A stretch of 7,669 nt of DNA from Oscillospiraceae bacterium. GTDB taxonomy: Bacteria; Bacillota; Clostridia; Oscillospirales; Ruminococcaceae. Below the pieces are notes generated by a model. It ran no database searches, had not been told where the DNA came from, and saw nothing but the letters and a program-made list of their open reading frames with translations. The stretch is from positions 1 through 7,669 of the forward strand of contig JAFQND010000199.1 of the NCBI GenBank assembly GCA_017396055.1, written 5' to 3'. A program made the translations under genes and the position numbers. Shown here piece by piece: positions 1 to 6,575 of the stretch (its first letter is position 1; every line of letters starts with the position of its first letter).

Positions 1-602
1 CTCTGGGTCTGGCAAAGAGCTTCACCGAGACCTTCACCGCTGCCGGCGGCGAAATCGTTGCTGAAGAATCCTACACCACCAACGACAAAGACTTCAGCGC
101 TATCCTGACCAACGTTAAGGATAAGGGTGCAGAAGTTATCTTCATCCCCGGTTACTATCAGCAGGTTGGCCTGATCATCAAGCAGGCTCGCGAGCTGGGT
201 ATCGATCTGCCTGTTCTGGGCGCTGACGGTTTCGACTCTCCCGACCTGGTCGCTCTGGCCGGTGCTGAGAACCTGAACGACGTTTACTACTCCAACCACT
301 ACTCCTCTCTCGACCAGGACCCCCTGGTTCAGGACTTCATCGCTGACTTCTCTGCTAAGTACGGCCAGGAGCCCGACGCATTCAACGCTCTGGGTTATGA
401 CGCAGCTATGCTGGTCTGCGACGCTCTGGCACGCACCGAGAACCTGAACAGCGAGTCTCTGAAAGAGGCTATGGCTTCTACCGAAGACTTTGCCGGCGTT
501 ACCGGTACTCTGAGCATCGACGAAAACCACAACGCTGTTAAGTCCATCGTTGTTATCGAACTGGAAAACGGTGTACAGGTAAGCGCTGAAAAGATCGGCT
601 AA
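1..602 (+). CDS. livK: Branched-chain amino acid ABC transporter, substrate-binding protein (3' part)
   Basis: The frame is open from base 3 and gives the last 199 residues; the start, signal peptide and probable lipobox lie upstream of the window. The protein captures branched-chain amino acids (or a related amino acid) outside the cell and delivers them to the LivHM permease. The sequence reads as the second half of a type-I periplasmic binding fold (Peripla_BP_6/LivK). It contains a beta-strand and helix stretch with FIPGYYQQVGLIIKQARELG, then LPVLGADGFDSP, DVYYSNHYSS and ALGYDAAML, all usual in clostridial LivK-like proteins. It ends with TAA at 600-602. The permease and ATPase genes downstream support the assignment. 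Codon use is strongly biased (CTG, GTT, ATC, AAC), as expected of a highly expressed binding protein. The family is secure; leucine/isoleucine/valine as the exact ligand is inferred from context. Confidence 0.93.
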   Translation, partial: LGLAKSFTETFTAAGGEIVAEESYTTNDKDFSAILTNVKDKGAEVIFIPGYYQQVGLIIKQARELGIDLPVLGADGFDSPDLVALAGAENLNDVYYSNHYSSLDQDPLVQDFIADFSAKYGQEPDAFNALGYDAAMLVCDALARTENLNSESLKEAMASTEDFAGVTGTLSIDENHNAVKSIVVIELENGVQVSAEKIG

Positions 603-627
603 GCTGATTTTTCAAACAAAACTGCAT

Positions 628-669
628 TTGTTAGGGGCAGATCCGTATCTGCCCCTACAATTCGTTTTA
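628..669 (+). promoter_or_regulatory. Intercistronic hairpin between livK and livH
   Basis: AGGGGCAGAT (633-642) and ATCTGCCCCT (647-656) are perfect inverted arms around a 4-nt CCGT loop. The T632-A657 pair extends the stem, and after one bulged T (631) so do TTG/CAA (628-630 with 658-660). A moderately T-rich stretch (TTCGTTTT) follows, but it is not the uninterrupted run of a strong terminator. In transporter operons, a hairpin just after the binding-protein gene commonly protects that message or partly terminates transcription, so that more binding protein than permease is made. That role is inferred here. It could instead be a copy of a dispersed palindromic repeat. Confidence 0.7.
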
Positions 670-706
670 TCACCGGCTTTTTCCTAACAAAAATCCGCTG
701 AGCAAA

Positions 707-730
707 GCCGCATTCGCGGCGGAAAGAAGG
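707..730 (+). promoter_or_regulatory. Small stem beside the livH ribosome binding site
   Basis: GCCGC (707-711) and GCGGC (716-720) form a 5-bp stem with an ATTC loop. It ends five bases before the Shine-Dalgarno AGAAGG (725-730). An alternative pairing uses TCCGC (694-698) with GCGGA (719-723). The Shine-Dalgarno lies 5 nt before a TTG codon at 736, which decides the livH start; the first in-frame ATG (748) is too far from it. Any effect of the stem on translation is inference. Confidence 0.45.
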
Positions 731-735
731 ATATT

Positions 736-1620
736 TTGGAACAGTTTATGCAACAGGTGATCAATGGTCTCTCCCTGGGCAGCATTTATGCGCTGATCGC
801 TCTGGGCTACACCATGGTCTACGGAATCATCAAACTTATCAACTTCGCACACTGCGACGTCTATATGATTGGCGCTTATGTGGGCTATGCCTGCATGACC
901 TTCCTGCATCTGGGGCTGATCCCTTCGCTGTGCATTTCGATGCTCGCCTGCATGATCCTGGGCGTTGTCATTGAAAAGGTCGCCTATAAACCCCTGAGAA
1001 ACGCCACCCGTATCGCAGCTCTGATTACTGCTATTGGCGTTTCCTATCTGCTGGAGTACGGCATGATGTACTTCGTCAAAGCCGACGTCCGTACTTATCC
1101 CCCCCTGGAGGGTATTCTCTCTCAGTCCTTCCACATCGGCGGCGTCACCCTCAAGGCGATGCAGATCCTGATCGTGGCAGTCACTGTCGTACTGATGATC
1201 CTGCTGCAGATCATCGTCAAAAAGACCCGTATCGGCAAGGCCATGCGCGCCACCTCTCAGGACCAGGACGCAGCCGAACTGATGGGCATCAACGTCAACA
1301 CTACCATTTCCTTTACCTTTGCGCTGGGCTCTGCTCTGGCAGGCGCCGCCGGTATTCTGGTAGGTGTTTACTACAACTCCATCGACCCTCTGATGGGCTT
1401 CCTGCCCGGTCTGAAGGCCTTCGTCGCAGCTGTATTCGGTGGTATCGGTGTTATTCCCGGTGCTATGATCGGCGGTTATTTCATCGGTATCGTCGAGACT
1501 TTCGTCTCCGGCTACGGCAGCTCGATGTACAAGGACGCCATCGTTTTCGCCATTCTGATCATCGTTCTGATCGTCAAGCCCTCCGGTCTGTTGGGTAAAG
1601 CTACCAGAGAGAAGGTGTAA
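736..1620 (+). CDS. livH: Branched-chain amino acid ABC transporter permease LivH
   Basis: The 294-residue protein is one of the two membrane subunits forming the translocation path of the Liv importer, and its length is normal for the family. It starts at a TTG chosen because AGAAGG sits 5 nt upstream and because MEQFMQQVINGLSLGSIYAL is the usual LivH beginning. It is strongly hydrophobic, with about eight predicted membrane segments. Family landmarks are the INFAH-DVYMIGAYVG stretch (residues 35-50), the cytoplasmic loop KAMRATSQDQDAAELMGI (168-185) that should contact an ATPase, the glycine-rich FGGIGVIPGAMIGG region (234-247) and the C-terminal KPSGLLG (281-287). One oddity is Cys40, where relatives generally have Gly in the NFAHG motif. 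LivM follows after 4 nt. Assignment by family is secure; substrate range is not visible in the sequence. Confidence 0.96.
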   Translation: MEQFMQQVINGLSLGSIYALIALGYTMVYGIIKLINFAHCDVYMIGAYVGYACMTFLHLGLIPSLCISMLACMILGVVIEKVAYKPLRNATRIAALITAIGVSYLLEYGMMYFVKADVRTYPPLEGILSQSFHIGGVTLKAMQILIVAVTVVLMILLQIIVKKTRIGKAMRATSQDQDAAELMGINVNTTISFTFALGSALAGAAGILVGVYYNSIDPLMGFLPGLKAFVAAVFGGIGVIPGAMIGGYFIGIVETFVSGYGSSMYKDAIVFAILIIVLIVKPSGLLGKATREKV

Positions 1621-1624
1621 AGAC

Positions 1625-2617
1625 ATGAAAGTGAAAAACCTTATGGAAAAACCCGCCTTCCGCAAGTTCGGCGGTATCATCGTTCTTTACGCCGTCGTTC
1701 AGCTGCTGATTTCTGTCGGTATTCTCAATGACTACTACTTTGCAACCATCGTCACCATCGGCATCAACGTTATCCTGGCAGTCAGCCTGAACCTGATCAC
1801 CGGCTTTACCGGTCAGTTCTCGCTGGGTCATGCCGGTTTCATGTCCATCGGCGCTTATTTCTGTGCGATCGTTACCCTTCGGGTACCCGGCATTCCCGGA
1901 TTCCTGCTTGGTATGCTGGCCGGCGGCGCTGCTGCGGCTGTAGTCGGTCTGCTGGTCGGTCTGCCCACTCTGCGTCTGAAGGGCGACTATCTGGCTATTG
2001 CCACCCTCGGTATGGCTGAGATCATCCGTATCGTCTTCCAGAACATCGAGATCACCAACGGTGCTGCAGGTCTTTCCAACCTGCCCAAGTTCGTCAACTG
2101 GAGCTGGCTGTTCCTGTTTGTTGCCGGCATCACTGTACTGATCGTCAACTTCCTGCATTCTTCCATCGGCCGCGCCTGTATCTCTATCCGCGAAGATGAG
2201 ATCGCAGCCGAATCCATGGGCATCAACATCACCCGCTATAAAGTCACCTCTTTCATCATCGGTGCTTTCTGTGCCGGTATTGCAGGTGCTCTGTATGCCA
2301 CCTATTTCCCCATCATCAAGCCCGACACCTTCGGCTTTGCCAAGTCTGTTGACATTCTGGTCATCGTCGTATTCGGCGGTCTGGGTTCGATCACCGGTTC
2401 TATCGTCGGTGCTGTTGTGCTGGGTCTGATCTCGATGCTGCTTGCCAGCTGGACCGACCTGCGCATGGTCATCTATGCGATCCTGCTGATCGTTATCATG
2501 ATCTTCCGTCCTCAGGGCCTGATGGGTTCCAGGGAATTCTCTCTCGCCATGCTCAAACGCGCCGGCGAGCAGCTGAACGGTCTCTTCCACAAGAAATCCA
2601 AGAAGGAGGAGAACTGA
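1625..2617 (+). CDS. livM: Branched-chain amino acid ABC transporter permease LivM
   Basis: The 330-residue second permease subunit pairs with LivH in the membrane. The ATG follows a GAAGGTG ribosome binding site that overlaps the 3' end of livH. Multiple hydrophobic segments are broken by typical LivM signatures. These are NLITGFTGQFSLGHAGFMSI (56-75), LPTLRLKGDYLAIATLGMAE (113-132), the coupling loop SIGRACISIREDEIAAESMG (180-199), the glycine-rich VVFGGLGSITGSIVGA (238-253) and RPQGLMG (305-311). The C-terminus is short and lysine-rich (FHKKSKKEEN), a cytoplasmic tail by the positive-inside rule. Unlike some proteobacterial LivM proteins it lacks a long extra N-terminal region. It ends 1 nt before livG, and the livG ribosome binding site lies inside its last codons, so the two are likely co-translated. 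Confidence 0.96.
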   Translation: MKVKNLMEKPAFRKFGGIIVLYAVVQLLISVGILNDYYFATIVTIGINVILAVSLNLITGFTGQFSLGHAGFMSIGAYFCAIVTLRVPGIPGFLLGMLAGGAAAAVVGLLVGLPTLRLKGDYLAIATLGMAEIIRIVFQNIEITNGAAGLSNLPKFVNWSWLFLFVAGITVLIVNFLHSSIGRACISIREDEIAAESMGINITRYKVTSFIIGAFCAGIAGALYATYFPIIKPDTFGFAKSVDILVIVVFGGLGSITGSIVGAVVLGLISMLLASWTDLRMVIYAILLIVIMIFRPQGLMGSREFSLAMLKRAGEQLNGLFHKKSKKEEN

Positions 2618-2618
2618 T

Positions 2619-3404
2619 ATGAGCATTCTGAAAGTTGAAAAACTGACCAAATCCTTCGGCGGTCTGACCGCTGTTTCCAATGTAAACATGTATCTTGACC
2701 AGGGCGAGCTGGTCGGTCTGATCGGTCCCAACGGCGCAGGAAAAACCACCCTGTTCAACCTGCTGACTGGTGTTTACAAGCCCACTGCCGGTACTGTTAC
2801 CCTGCAGCGCGGCGGCAGTGATCAGGTCATCTCCGGCCTGAAGCCTTCCACCATCTGCGAAATGGGTCTTGCCCGTACCTTCCAGAACATCCGTCTGTTC
2901 AAGGATCTGACCGTTCTGGACAACGTCCGCATTGCCATGCACAAAGATGTTCGCTATGGTCTTCTGTCTTCCTTCCTTCATCTTCCCTCCTTTGTCCGTG
3001 AAGAAAAGCGTCTGAAGGAAAAGAGCCTCGAACTGCTCAGAGTCATGGGTCTCGAGGACAAAAAAGATGAACTGGCAAAGAACCTGCCTTACGGTGAACA
3101 GCGCCATCTGGAGATCGCCCGTGCACTGGCCACCAATCCTGTTCTGCTGCTGCTGGACGAACCCGCAGCCGGTATGAACCCCGCTGAGACTGCCCGTCTG
3201 ACCGAGCTGATCGGCTGGATCCGTGAGAACTATAAAGTTACTATCCTTCTGATCGAACACGATATGTCTCTGGTCATGAAGGTCTGTGAGCGCATCTTTG
3301 TTCTGGACTACGGTATGATCATCGCCAACGGCACTCCTGCTGAGATCCAGTCGGACAAACGCGTTATCGAAGCTTACCTGGGGGAGGATGTAGCCAATGC
3401 TTGA
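2619..3404 (+). CDS. livG: Branched-chain amino acid ABC transporter ATP-binding protein LivG
   Basis: The 261-residue cytoplasmic ATPase powers the importer as a heterodimer with LivF. The ATG follows AGAAGGAGGAG (2601-2611). Visible motifs are Walker A GPNGAGKT (36-43), the Q-loop ARTFQN with Gln89, and a signature region NLPYGEQRHLEIARAL in which the canonical LSGGQ is replaced by LPYGEQ, as is usual in LivG. Walker B is LLLLDEPAAGMNP (Asp180, Glu181), and the switch His214 is in LIEHDM. The insert after the Q-loop (about residues 105-135, rich in charged and aromatic residues) is typical of LivG and makes it longer than LivF. Its last 8 nt overlap the start of livF, implying translational coupling. 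Confidence 0.97.
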   Translation: MSILKVEKLTKSFGGLTAVSNVNMYLDQGELVGLIGPNGAGKTTLFNLLTGVYKPTAGTVTLQRGGSDQVISGLKPSTICEMGLARTFQNIRLFKDLTVLDNVRIAMHKDVRYGLLSSFLHLPSFVREEKRLKEKSLELLRVMGLEDKKDELAKNLPYGEQRHLEIARALATNPVLLLLDEPAAGMNPAETARLTELIGWIRENYKVTILLIEHDMSLVMKVCERIFVLDYGMIIANGTPAEIQSDKRVIEAYLGEDVANA

Positions 3405-4101
3405 GATCAAAGATCTGAATGTACATTTCGGCGTGATCCACGCCCTGAAGGGTATTTCGCTGACCGTAAACAACGGTGAGATCGTCACCCTGATCGGTGC
3501 CAACGGCGCCGGCAAGACCACCACTCTGCGCACTATCTCCGGTCTGAAGAAAGCCACCAGCGGTCAGATCCTGCTGGACGGCAACGATATCACCGCTCTC
3601 AGCGCACAGGACCGCGTTAAAATGGGTATGTCTCAGGTACCTGAAGGACGCCGTGTCTTTACCGACATGACCGTTCTGGAAAATCTGGAGCTGGGTGCTT
3701 ATCTCCGCCGCGACCGCGCCGGCATCAAACAGGACCTGGAAATGGTCTATGACCGCTTCCCCCGTCTGGCCGACCGCCGCAGACAGATCGCCGGTACCCT
3801 TTCCGGCGGTGAGCAGCAGATGCTCGCCATGGGCCGTGCACTGATGAGCCGTCCCAAGATCCTGTTCCTCGACGAGCCCTCTATGGGTCTCGCTCCTCTG
3901 CTGGTCGCTGAGATCTTCGACATTATCAAAGAGATCAACAAGAGCGGCACCACCATCCTGCTGGTCGAACAGAACGCCAGCATGGCTCTGCAGATCGCCA
4001 ACCGCGCCTATGTCATGGAAACCGGTTCCATCGTACTTTCCGGTACCGGCGAAGAACTGGCACAGAGCGATGACATCAAGAAAGCATACCTGGGAGGTTA
4101 A
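3397..4101 (+). CDS. livF: Branched-chain amino acid ABC transporter ATP-binding protein LivF
   Basis: The 234-residue second ATPase of the Liv importer has the normal length. Its ATG lies inside the end of livG, preceded by GGGGAGG (3381-3387). Motifs are Walker A GANGAGKT (34-41), the Q-loop SQVPEGRRVF with Gln80, a canonical signature LSGGEQQ (135-141) and Walker B ILFLDEPSMGL (Asp159, Glu160). At the switch position LivF proteins carry VEQN instead of His, and Gln192 is seen here. With LivG having the atypical signature and LivF the canonical one, the heterodimer is likely to have two unlike ATP sites; this is inference from the motifs. The ribosome binding site of the next gene overlaps its 3' end. 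Confidence 0.97.
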   Translation: MLEIKDLNVHFGVIHALKGISLTVNNGEIVTLIGANGAGKTTTLRTISGLKKATSGQILLDGNDITALSAQDRVKMGMSQVPEGRRVFTDMTVLENLELGAYLRRDRAGIKQDLEMVYDRFPRLADRRRQIAGTLSGGEQQMLAMGRALMSRPKILFLDEPSMGLAPLLVAEIFDIIKEINKSGTTILLVEQNASMALQIANRAYVMETGSIVLSGTGEELAQSDDIKKAYLGG

Positions 4102-4104
4102 GTT

Positions 4105-4746
4105 ATGTTTGTCAGAAATAAAATGACCGCAAACCCCTTTGTTATCTCTGCTGATCAGAACATTCCTGACGCGCAGGAAGTCATGCTGCAGTACGGCGTC
4201 AAGCGTCTTCCCGTTGTCAAAAAAGGTAAACTGGTAGGCGTTGTCTCCAAGGAAGACCTGGCTCATGCTTCTCCTTCCAAAGCTACCTCTTTCAGCGTCG
4301 GCGAGATCACTTATCTGCTGAGCAAAACCAAGATCAGCAAGATCATGACCAAGAACCCCATCACGATCTCTCCCAACGCTCTGCTGGAAGAGGCCGCTAC
4401 CCTGATGCGTGACCATGACATCGGCTTCCTGCCCGTTGTTGACGGCGATAAGCTGGTCGGCATCATCACCCAGAGTGATATTCTCGATTCCTTTATCGAT
4501 ATTCTGGGCGCACGTGACCCCGGTACCCGCATGACCATCGAGGCCAATGACGAGCCCGGTATGATGGCCAAAGTTGCCGGTATCATCGGCGAATACGGTG
4601 CAAACATCACTCATATGGCTGTTTACCGCGGCTATAACGGCAAGAGCACCATGGTCGTCGGCATCAACTCGGTCAACACCGACGCTCTTGAAGCTGCCAT
4701 TAAGGACAACGGCTTCAACCTGCTGTACAAATCCATCATCAAGTGA
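4105..4746 (+). CDS. CBS-CBS-ACT domain protein encoded with the Liv transporter (AcuB-like)
   Basis: The 213-residue soluble protein has no membrane segment and no catalytic motif. A first CBS domain (about 4-55) has NKMTANPFVISADQNIPDA and RLPVVKKGKLVGVVSKEDL. A second (about 78-130) has IMTKNPITISPNALLEEA and FLPVVDGDKLVGIITQSDI. An ACT domain (about 142-213) has MTIEANDEPGMMAKVAGIIG and GANITHM. CBS pairs bind adenosine nucleotides or related ligands, and ACT domains commonly bind amino acids. The same order occurs in AcuB-like proteins. The start is fixed by GGGAGG (4092-4097), 7 nt before the ATG, and livF ends 3 nt upstream, so it is the last gene of the liv operon. I infer a sensor that adjusts or reports on amino acid uptake. 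The ligand, and whether it touches LivG/LivF, cannot be read from the sequence. Confidence 0.9.
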   Translation: MFVRNKMTANPFVISADQNIPDAQEVMLQYGVKRLPVVKKGKLVGVVSKEDLAHASPSKATSFSVGEITYLLSKTKISKIMTKNPITISPNALLEEAATLMRDHDIGFLPVVDGDKLVGIITQSDILDSFIDILGARDPGTRMTIEANDEPGMMAKVAGIIGEYGANITHMAVYRGYNGKSTMVVGINSVNTDALEAAIKDNGFNLLYKSIIK

Positions 4747-4757
4747 TCCAAAGATGC

Positions 4758-4794
4758 AAAAAGGACGGAGAGCAAATCTCCGTCCTTTTTTGTT
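4758..4794. terminator. Bidirectional rho-independent terminator
   Basis: GGACGGAGA (4763-4771) and TCTCCGTCC (4777-4785) form a perfect 9-bp GC-rich stem around a GCAAA loop, followed by six T (4786-4791). Five A (4758-4762) precede it, so the minus strand reads the same stem followed by five T. It lies 11 nt after the stop of the CBS-ACT gene and just after the stop of the convergent acetyltransferase gene (4795). It can therefore end both transcripts. Confidence 0.93.
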
Positions 4795-5232
4795 TCAGGT
4801 ATCGATGCGGACCATTTCGGTCAGTGTGCGATTACGGTAGCTGAGATCGGTGCGAAGGGTAAAACCCTGTTTTTCCCAGAAGGCATTGCCGGATTCGTTG
4901 CGGGAAAATGCCACCAGCATGACTTTGTGAATGCCCTCTTTCTTCAAAGCATTCAGAGCAGCCTCCACCATCTTTTCACCGATACCTCTGCGGCGATAGT
5001 CGGGATGAACAGCGGTATGATAGATCATGCCCCGTCTGCCGTCGTGACCGGTCAGGATCACGCCAACGATATTTCCCTCTTCTTCCCAGACAAAACAGGT
5101 ATTGGGATTGCGGTTTAGATAGCGCTTGATGCCCTCACGGGAATCGTCAAGGTCATTGAGTCCCATGCCTTTGCAGGAGAGCCAGAGGGCATAGACCGCA
5201 TCATAATCATTTATCGTCATTATCCGGATCAT
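4795..5232 (-). CDS. GNAT-family N-acetyltransferase (YpeA/RimI-like)
   Basis: The 145-residue protein is of single-domain GNAT length. The acetyl-CoA pyrophosphate-binding motif A is clear: AVHPDYRRRGIGEKMVEAAL, with R80-R81-R82-G83-I84-G85 as the R/Q-x-x-G-x-G/A loop. Motif B follows as NESGNAFWEKQGF. The N-terminal part (MTINDYDAVYALWLSCKGMG) and GHDGRRGMIYHTAVHP resemble the YpeA group of small acetyltransferases. The predicted reaction is transfer of acetyl from acetyl-CoA to an amine; the substrate cannot be told. The ATG at 5232 is preceded by AAGGGGG about 6 nt upstream. The M24 peptidase gene ends 11 nt before it, so both come from the promoter at 5975-6003. Confidence 0.92.
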   Translation of the reverse strand: MIRIMTINDYDAVYALWLSCKGMGLNDLDDSREGIKRYLNRNPNTCFVWEEEGNIVGVILTGHDGRRGMIYHTAVHPDYRRRGIGEKMVEAALNALKKEGIHKVMLVAFSRNESGNAFWEKQGFTLRTDLSYRNRTLTEMVRIDT

Positions 5233-5243
5233 AAATTTCCCCC

Positions 5244-5948
5244 TTACAGTTCTTTCAGAACACCGTCTTTGAAATAATAGATGTTTTCCATCTTAAAGCC
5301 ATAGGGCGAACCTTCTTTGCCGATATGCGGCTCGAAGGTAAACATACCGGCTTCGCCGAGGGTGCGGGTGTTTCCCCGCTCGGTATAGATGCGGTCGGAT
5401 TTTTCTCTGACGATGGAGTGACCCAGATTGCCGTTGAAATCAAGGTTTTTCCAGCCCTGTGCGGTGATGATGCCGTTGATGTGCAGATATAGCTCCTCAA
5501 AAGTGGTTTCGGGCGATACAAATGCCGCCATCTCCCGGTGGAGCAAAGCCTCCATCGCCAAACCATCGTGCCAGAGAGGATCAGCAACTTCTTCAGCCGC
5601 TTTTACCCCACCATTTTCCAGAATGATCGTCCGGGCATAATCGCCCCAATAACCGTCTTTCTGCGGGCTCAGATCGATGGAGACAATATCATTTTCTGCA
5701 ATAACACGTTCGGAAGTCATATAGTTTCTGCCGGAAACCGAAAGCGCCGTCTCATCGCCTGAGAAAACAAACGCTCCGACGTCATAATACCAGAAGGAAT
5801 CTGCACCCAGTTCCATCAGCTTTTCTTCGCAGCGGGCGCGTAACTCCGTCAGGAGCATACCCGGACGAATGATGCCGCAGATATATTCGATGGTATCCTT
5901 TGCGGCTTTCTGAATGAGCCGGTGGTTGGCAGGGTCGGGGAAAGTCAT
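5244..5948 (-). CDS. M24-family metallopeptidase (Xaa-Pro aminopeptidase-like), single domain
   Basis: The 234-residue protein has the pita-bread metallopeptidase fold. All five expected metal ligands are visible: Asp92 in SIDLSP, Asp103 in GYWGDYART, His177 in NLGHSI, Glu206 in FTFEPHIG and Glu221 in KMENIYYF. This predicts a two-metal aminopeptidase or dipeptidase. It is cytoplasmic, with no signal peptide. At 234 residues it contains only the catalytic domain and lacks the N-terminal creatinase-like domain of full-length Xaa-Pro peptidases. It could also be a non-peptidase member of the fold. The ATG at 5948 follows AGAGGAG about 8 nt upstream, behind a near-consensus promoter. The acetyltransferase gene follows in the same transcript. 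The family is secure; the substrate is unknown. Confidence 0.92.
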   Translation of the reverse strand: MTFPDPANHRLIQKAAKDTIEYICGIIRPGMLLTELRARCEEKLMELGADSFWYYDVGAFVFSGDETALSVSGRNYMTSERVIAENDIVSIDLSPQKDGYWGDYARTIILENGGVKAAEEVADPLWHDGLAMEALLHREMAAFVSPETTFEELYLHINGIITAQGWKNLDFNGNLGHSIVREKSDRIYTERGNTRTLGEAGMFTFEPHIGKEGSPYGFKMENIYYFKDGVLKEL

Positions 5949-5974
5949 ACGATCGCTCCTCTGTGTTTTTCTTT

Positions 5975-6003
5975 ATTATATCATCGGAAAAGAGAATTTT
6001 CAA
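5975..6003 (-). promoter_or_regulatory. Near-consensus sigma-A promoter for the M24-GNAT pair
   Basis: Read on the minus strand, TTGAAA (5998-6003) is followed by a 17-bp spacer and TATAAT (5975-5980). This is one mismatch from the sigma-70/sigma-A consensus. The predicted transcript starts near 5968 and has a short leader of about 20 nt before the M24 ATG. The -35 box overlaps the stop codon (6000-6002) of the upstream reading frame. Confidence 0.85.
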
Positions 6004-6542
6004 TCTCTTGTGAAAACATAATAGTTGGTGTCAAAGCCGCCCCACCGATAGTCACCGCTCTTCCATTCGATGATCAGATAATCGATGCCGTCCACTGTTT
6101 TCAGCTCATAGGCACAGGCACAGCTGTTCCATTTGCGCAGGAGATATCCCTTTGTCCAGGTCTGCAGCTCGTCGCCTTCAATGTGCCAGTCGGCATAATC
6201 GCTGATACAGCTGCCGCCGGGAAGAAACTCTATGCTCTTCCAATAGAGATCGTCAAGGGGCTCCTGTTCGGTGGTGAACTGTTCTTTTGTCACACAGAAT
6301 CCGTGAGCGATCCATTTGCCTATGACCGCCTCATCGGAGACAAAAGGCAGATCGATACGGTCCTTGCGGGCGATCTCCTGGGGAGTATACCGCTTTGAAT
6401 CGACCTTTTCCATAACGACCCAGTCAGTCTTGCCGGTCAGGCGATATTCATAGGGCTTATGTTCCACAAAGAGAACTTTTCTGCCATCCAGTTCCTCCAG
6501 CTTATAGGGTTCAACATAGCTGCTGCCGTCGCCCTCGTCCAC
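6000..6542 (-). CDS. Detached C-terminal part of an interrupted MerR-type regulator (duplicated sensor domain)
   Basis: This stretch is in the same frame as the MerR gene upstream and is separated from it only by a TAA (6576-6578) and 11 sense codons (GAFSWTKGKIL). It therefore looks like the back half of a once 353-residue regulator. It holds the end of a first sensor-like domain (Y-KLEELDGRKVLFVEHKPYEYR) and a complete second copy. The second copy runs from IDLPFVSDEAVIGKW through EFLPGG, WTKGYLL, TVDGIDYLIIEWKSGDYR to the C-terminus, and is beta-rich and aromatic. I do not recognise a named family; a lipocalin-like ligand-binding barrel is a guess. If translated separately, GTG at 6540-6542 with GAAGGGAA (6551-6558) upstream is a plausible start. 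It may equally be a non-translated remnant. Confidence 0.55.
   Translation of the reverse strand: MDEGDGSSYVEPYKLEELDGRKVLFVEHKPYEYRLTGKTDWVVMEKVDSKRYTPQEIARKDRIDLPFVSDEAVIGKWIAHGFCVTKEQFTTEQEPLDDLYWKSIEFLPGGSCISDYADWHIEGDELQTWTKGYLLRKWNSCACAYELKTVDGIDYLIIEWKSGDYRWGGFDTNYYVFTRD
6322..6357 (-). repeat. Domain-repeat core, copy 2 (36 bp)
   Basis: This stretch encodes the IDLPFVSDEAVIG core of the second sensor-domain copy. It matches 6691-6726 at 33 of 36 bases in direct orientation, much closer than the rest of the two domains. Confidence 0.85.
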
Positions 6543-6575
6543 CAGGATCTTTCCCTTCGTCCAGCTGAAGGCCCC

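Noticed and set aside
670..1680. Long open minus-strand frame opposite livH (336 codons)
   Set aside because: It is antisense to a clear LivH. Its product is Asp/Gln/His/Gly-rich and low in hydrophobic order, the usual mirror image of a codon-biased membrane protein gene. It has no ribosome binding site.
1601..2758. Long open minus-strand frame opposite livM (385 codons)
   Set aside because: It is an antisense shadow of LivM. It stays open because the sense strand avoids TTA, CTA and TCA codons. The composition is not protein-like.
2553..4614. Two long minus-strand frames opposite livG, livF and the CBS-ACT gene (334 and 416 codons)
   Set aside because: They overlap each other and well-supported sense genes, have no recognisable motifs, and result from the same codon bias.
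5922..6398. Plus-strand open frame of 158 codons opposite the detached sensor domain and M24 start
   Set aside because: It crosses the near-consensus minus-strand promoter and two minus-strand genes, with no ribosome binding site or motif.
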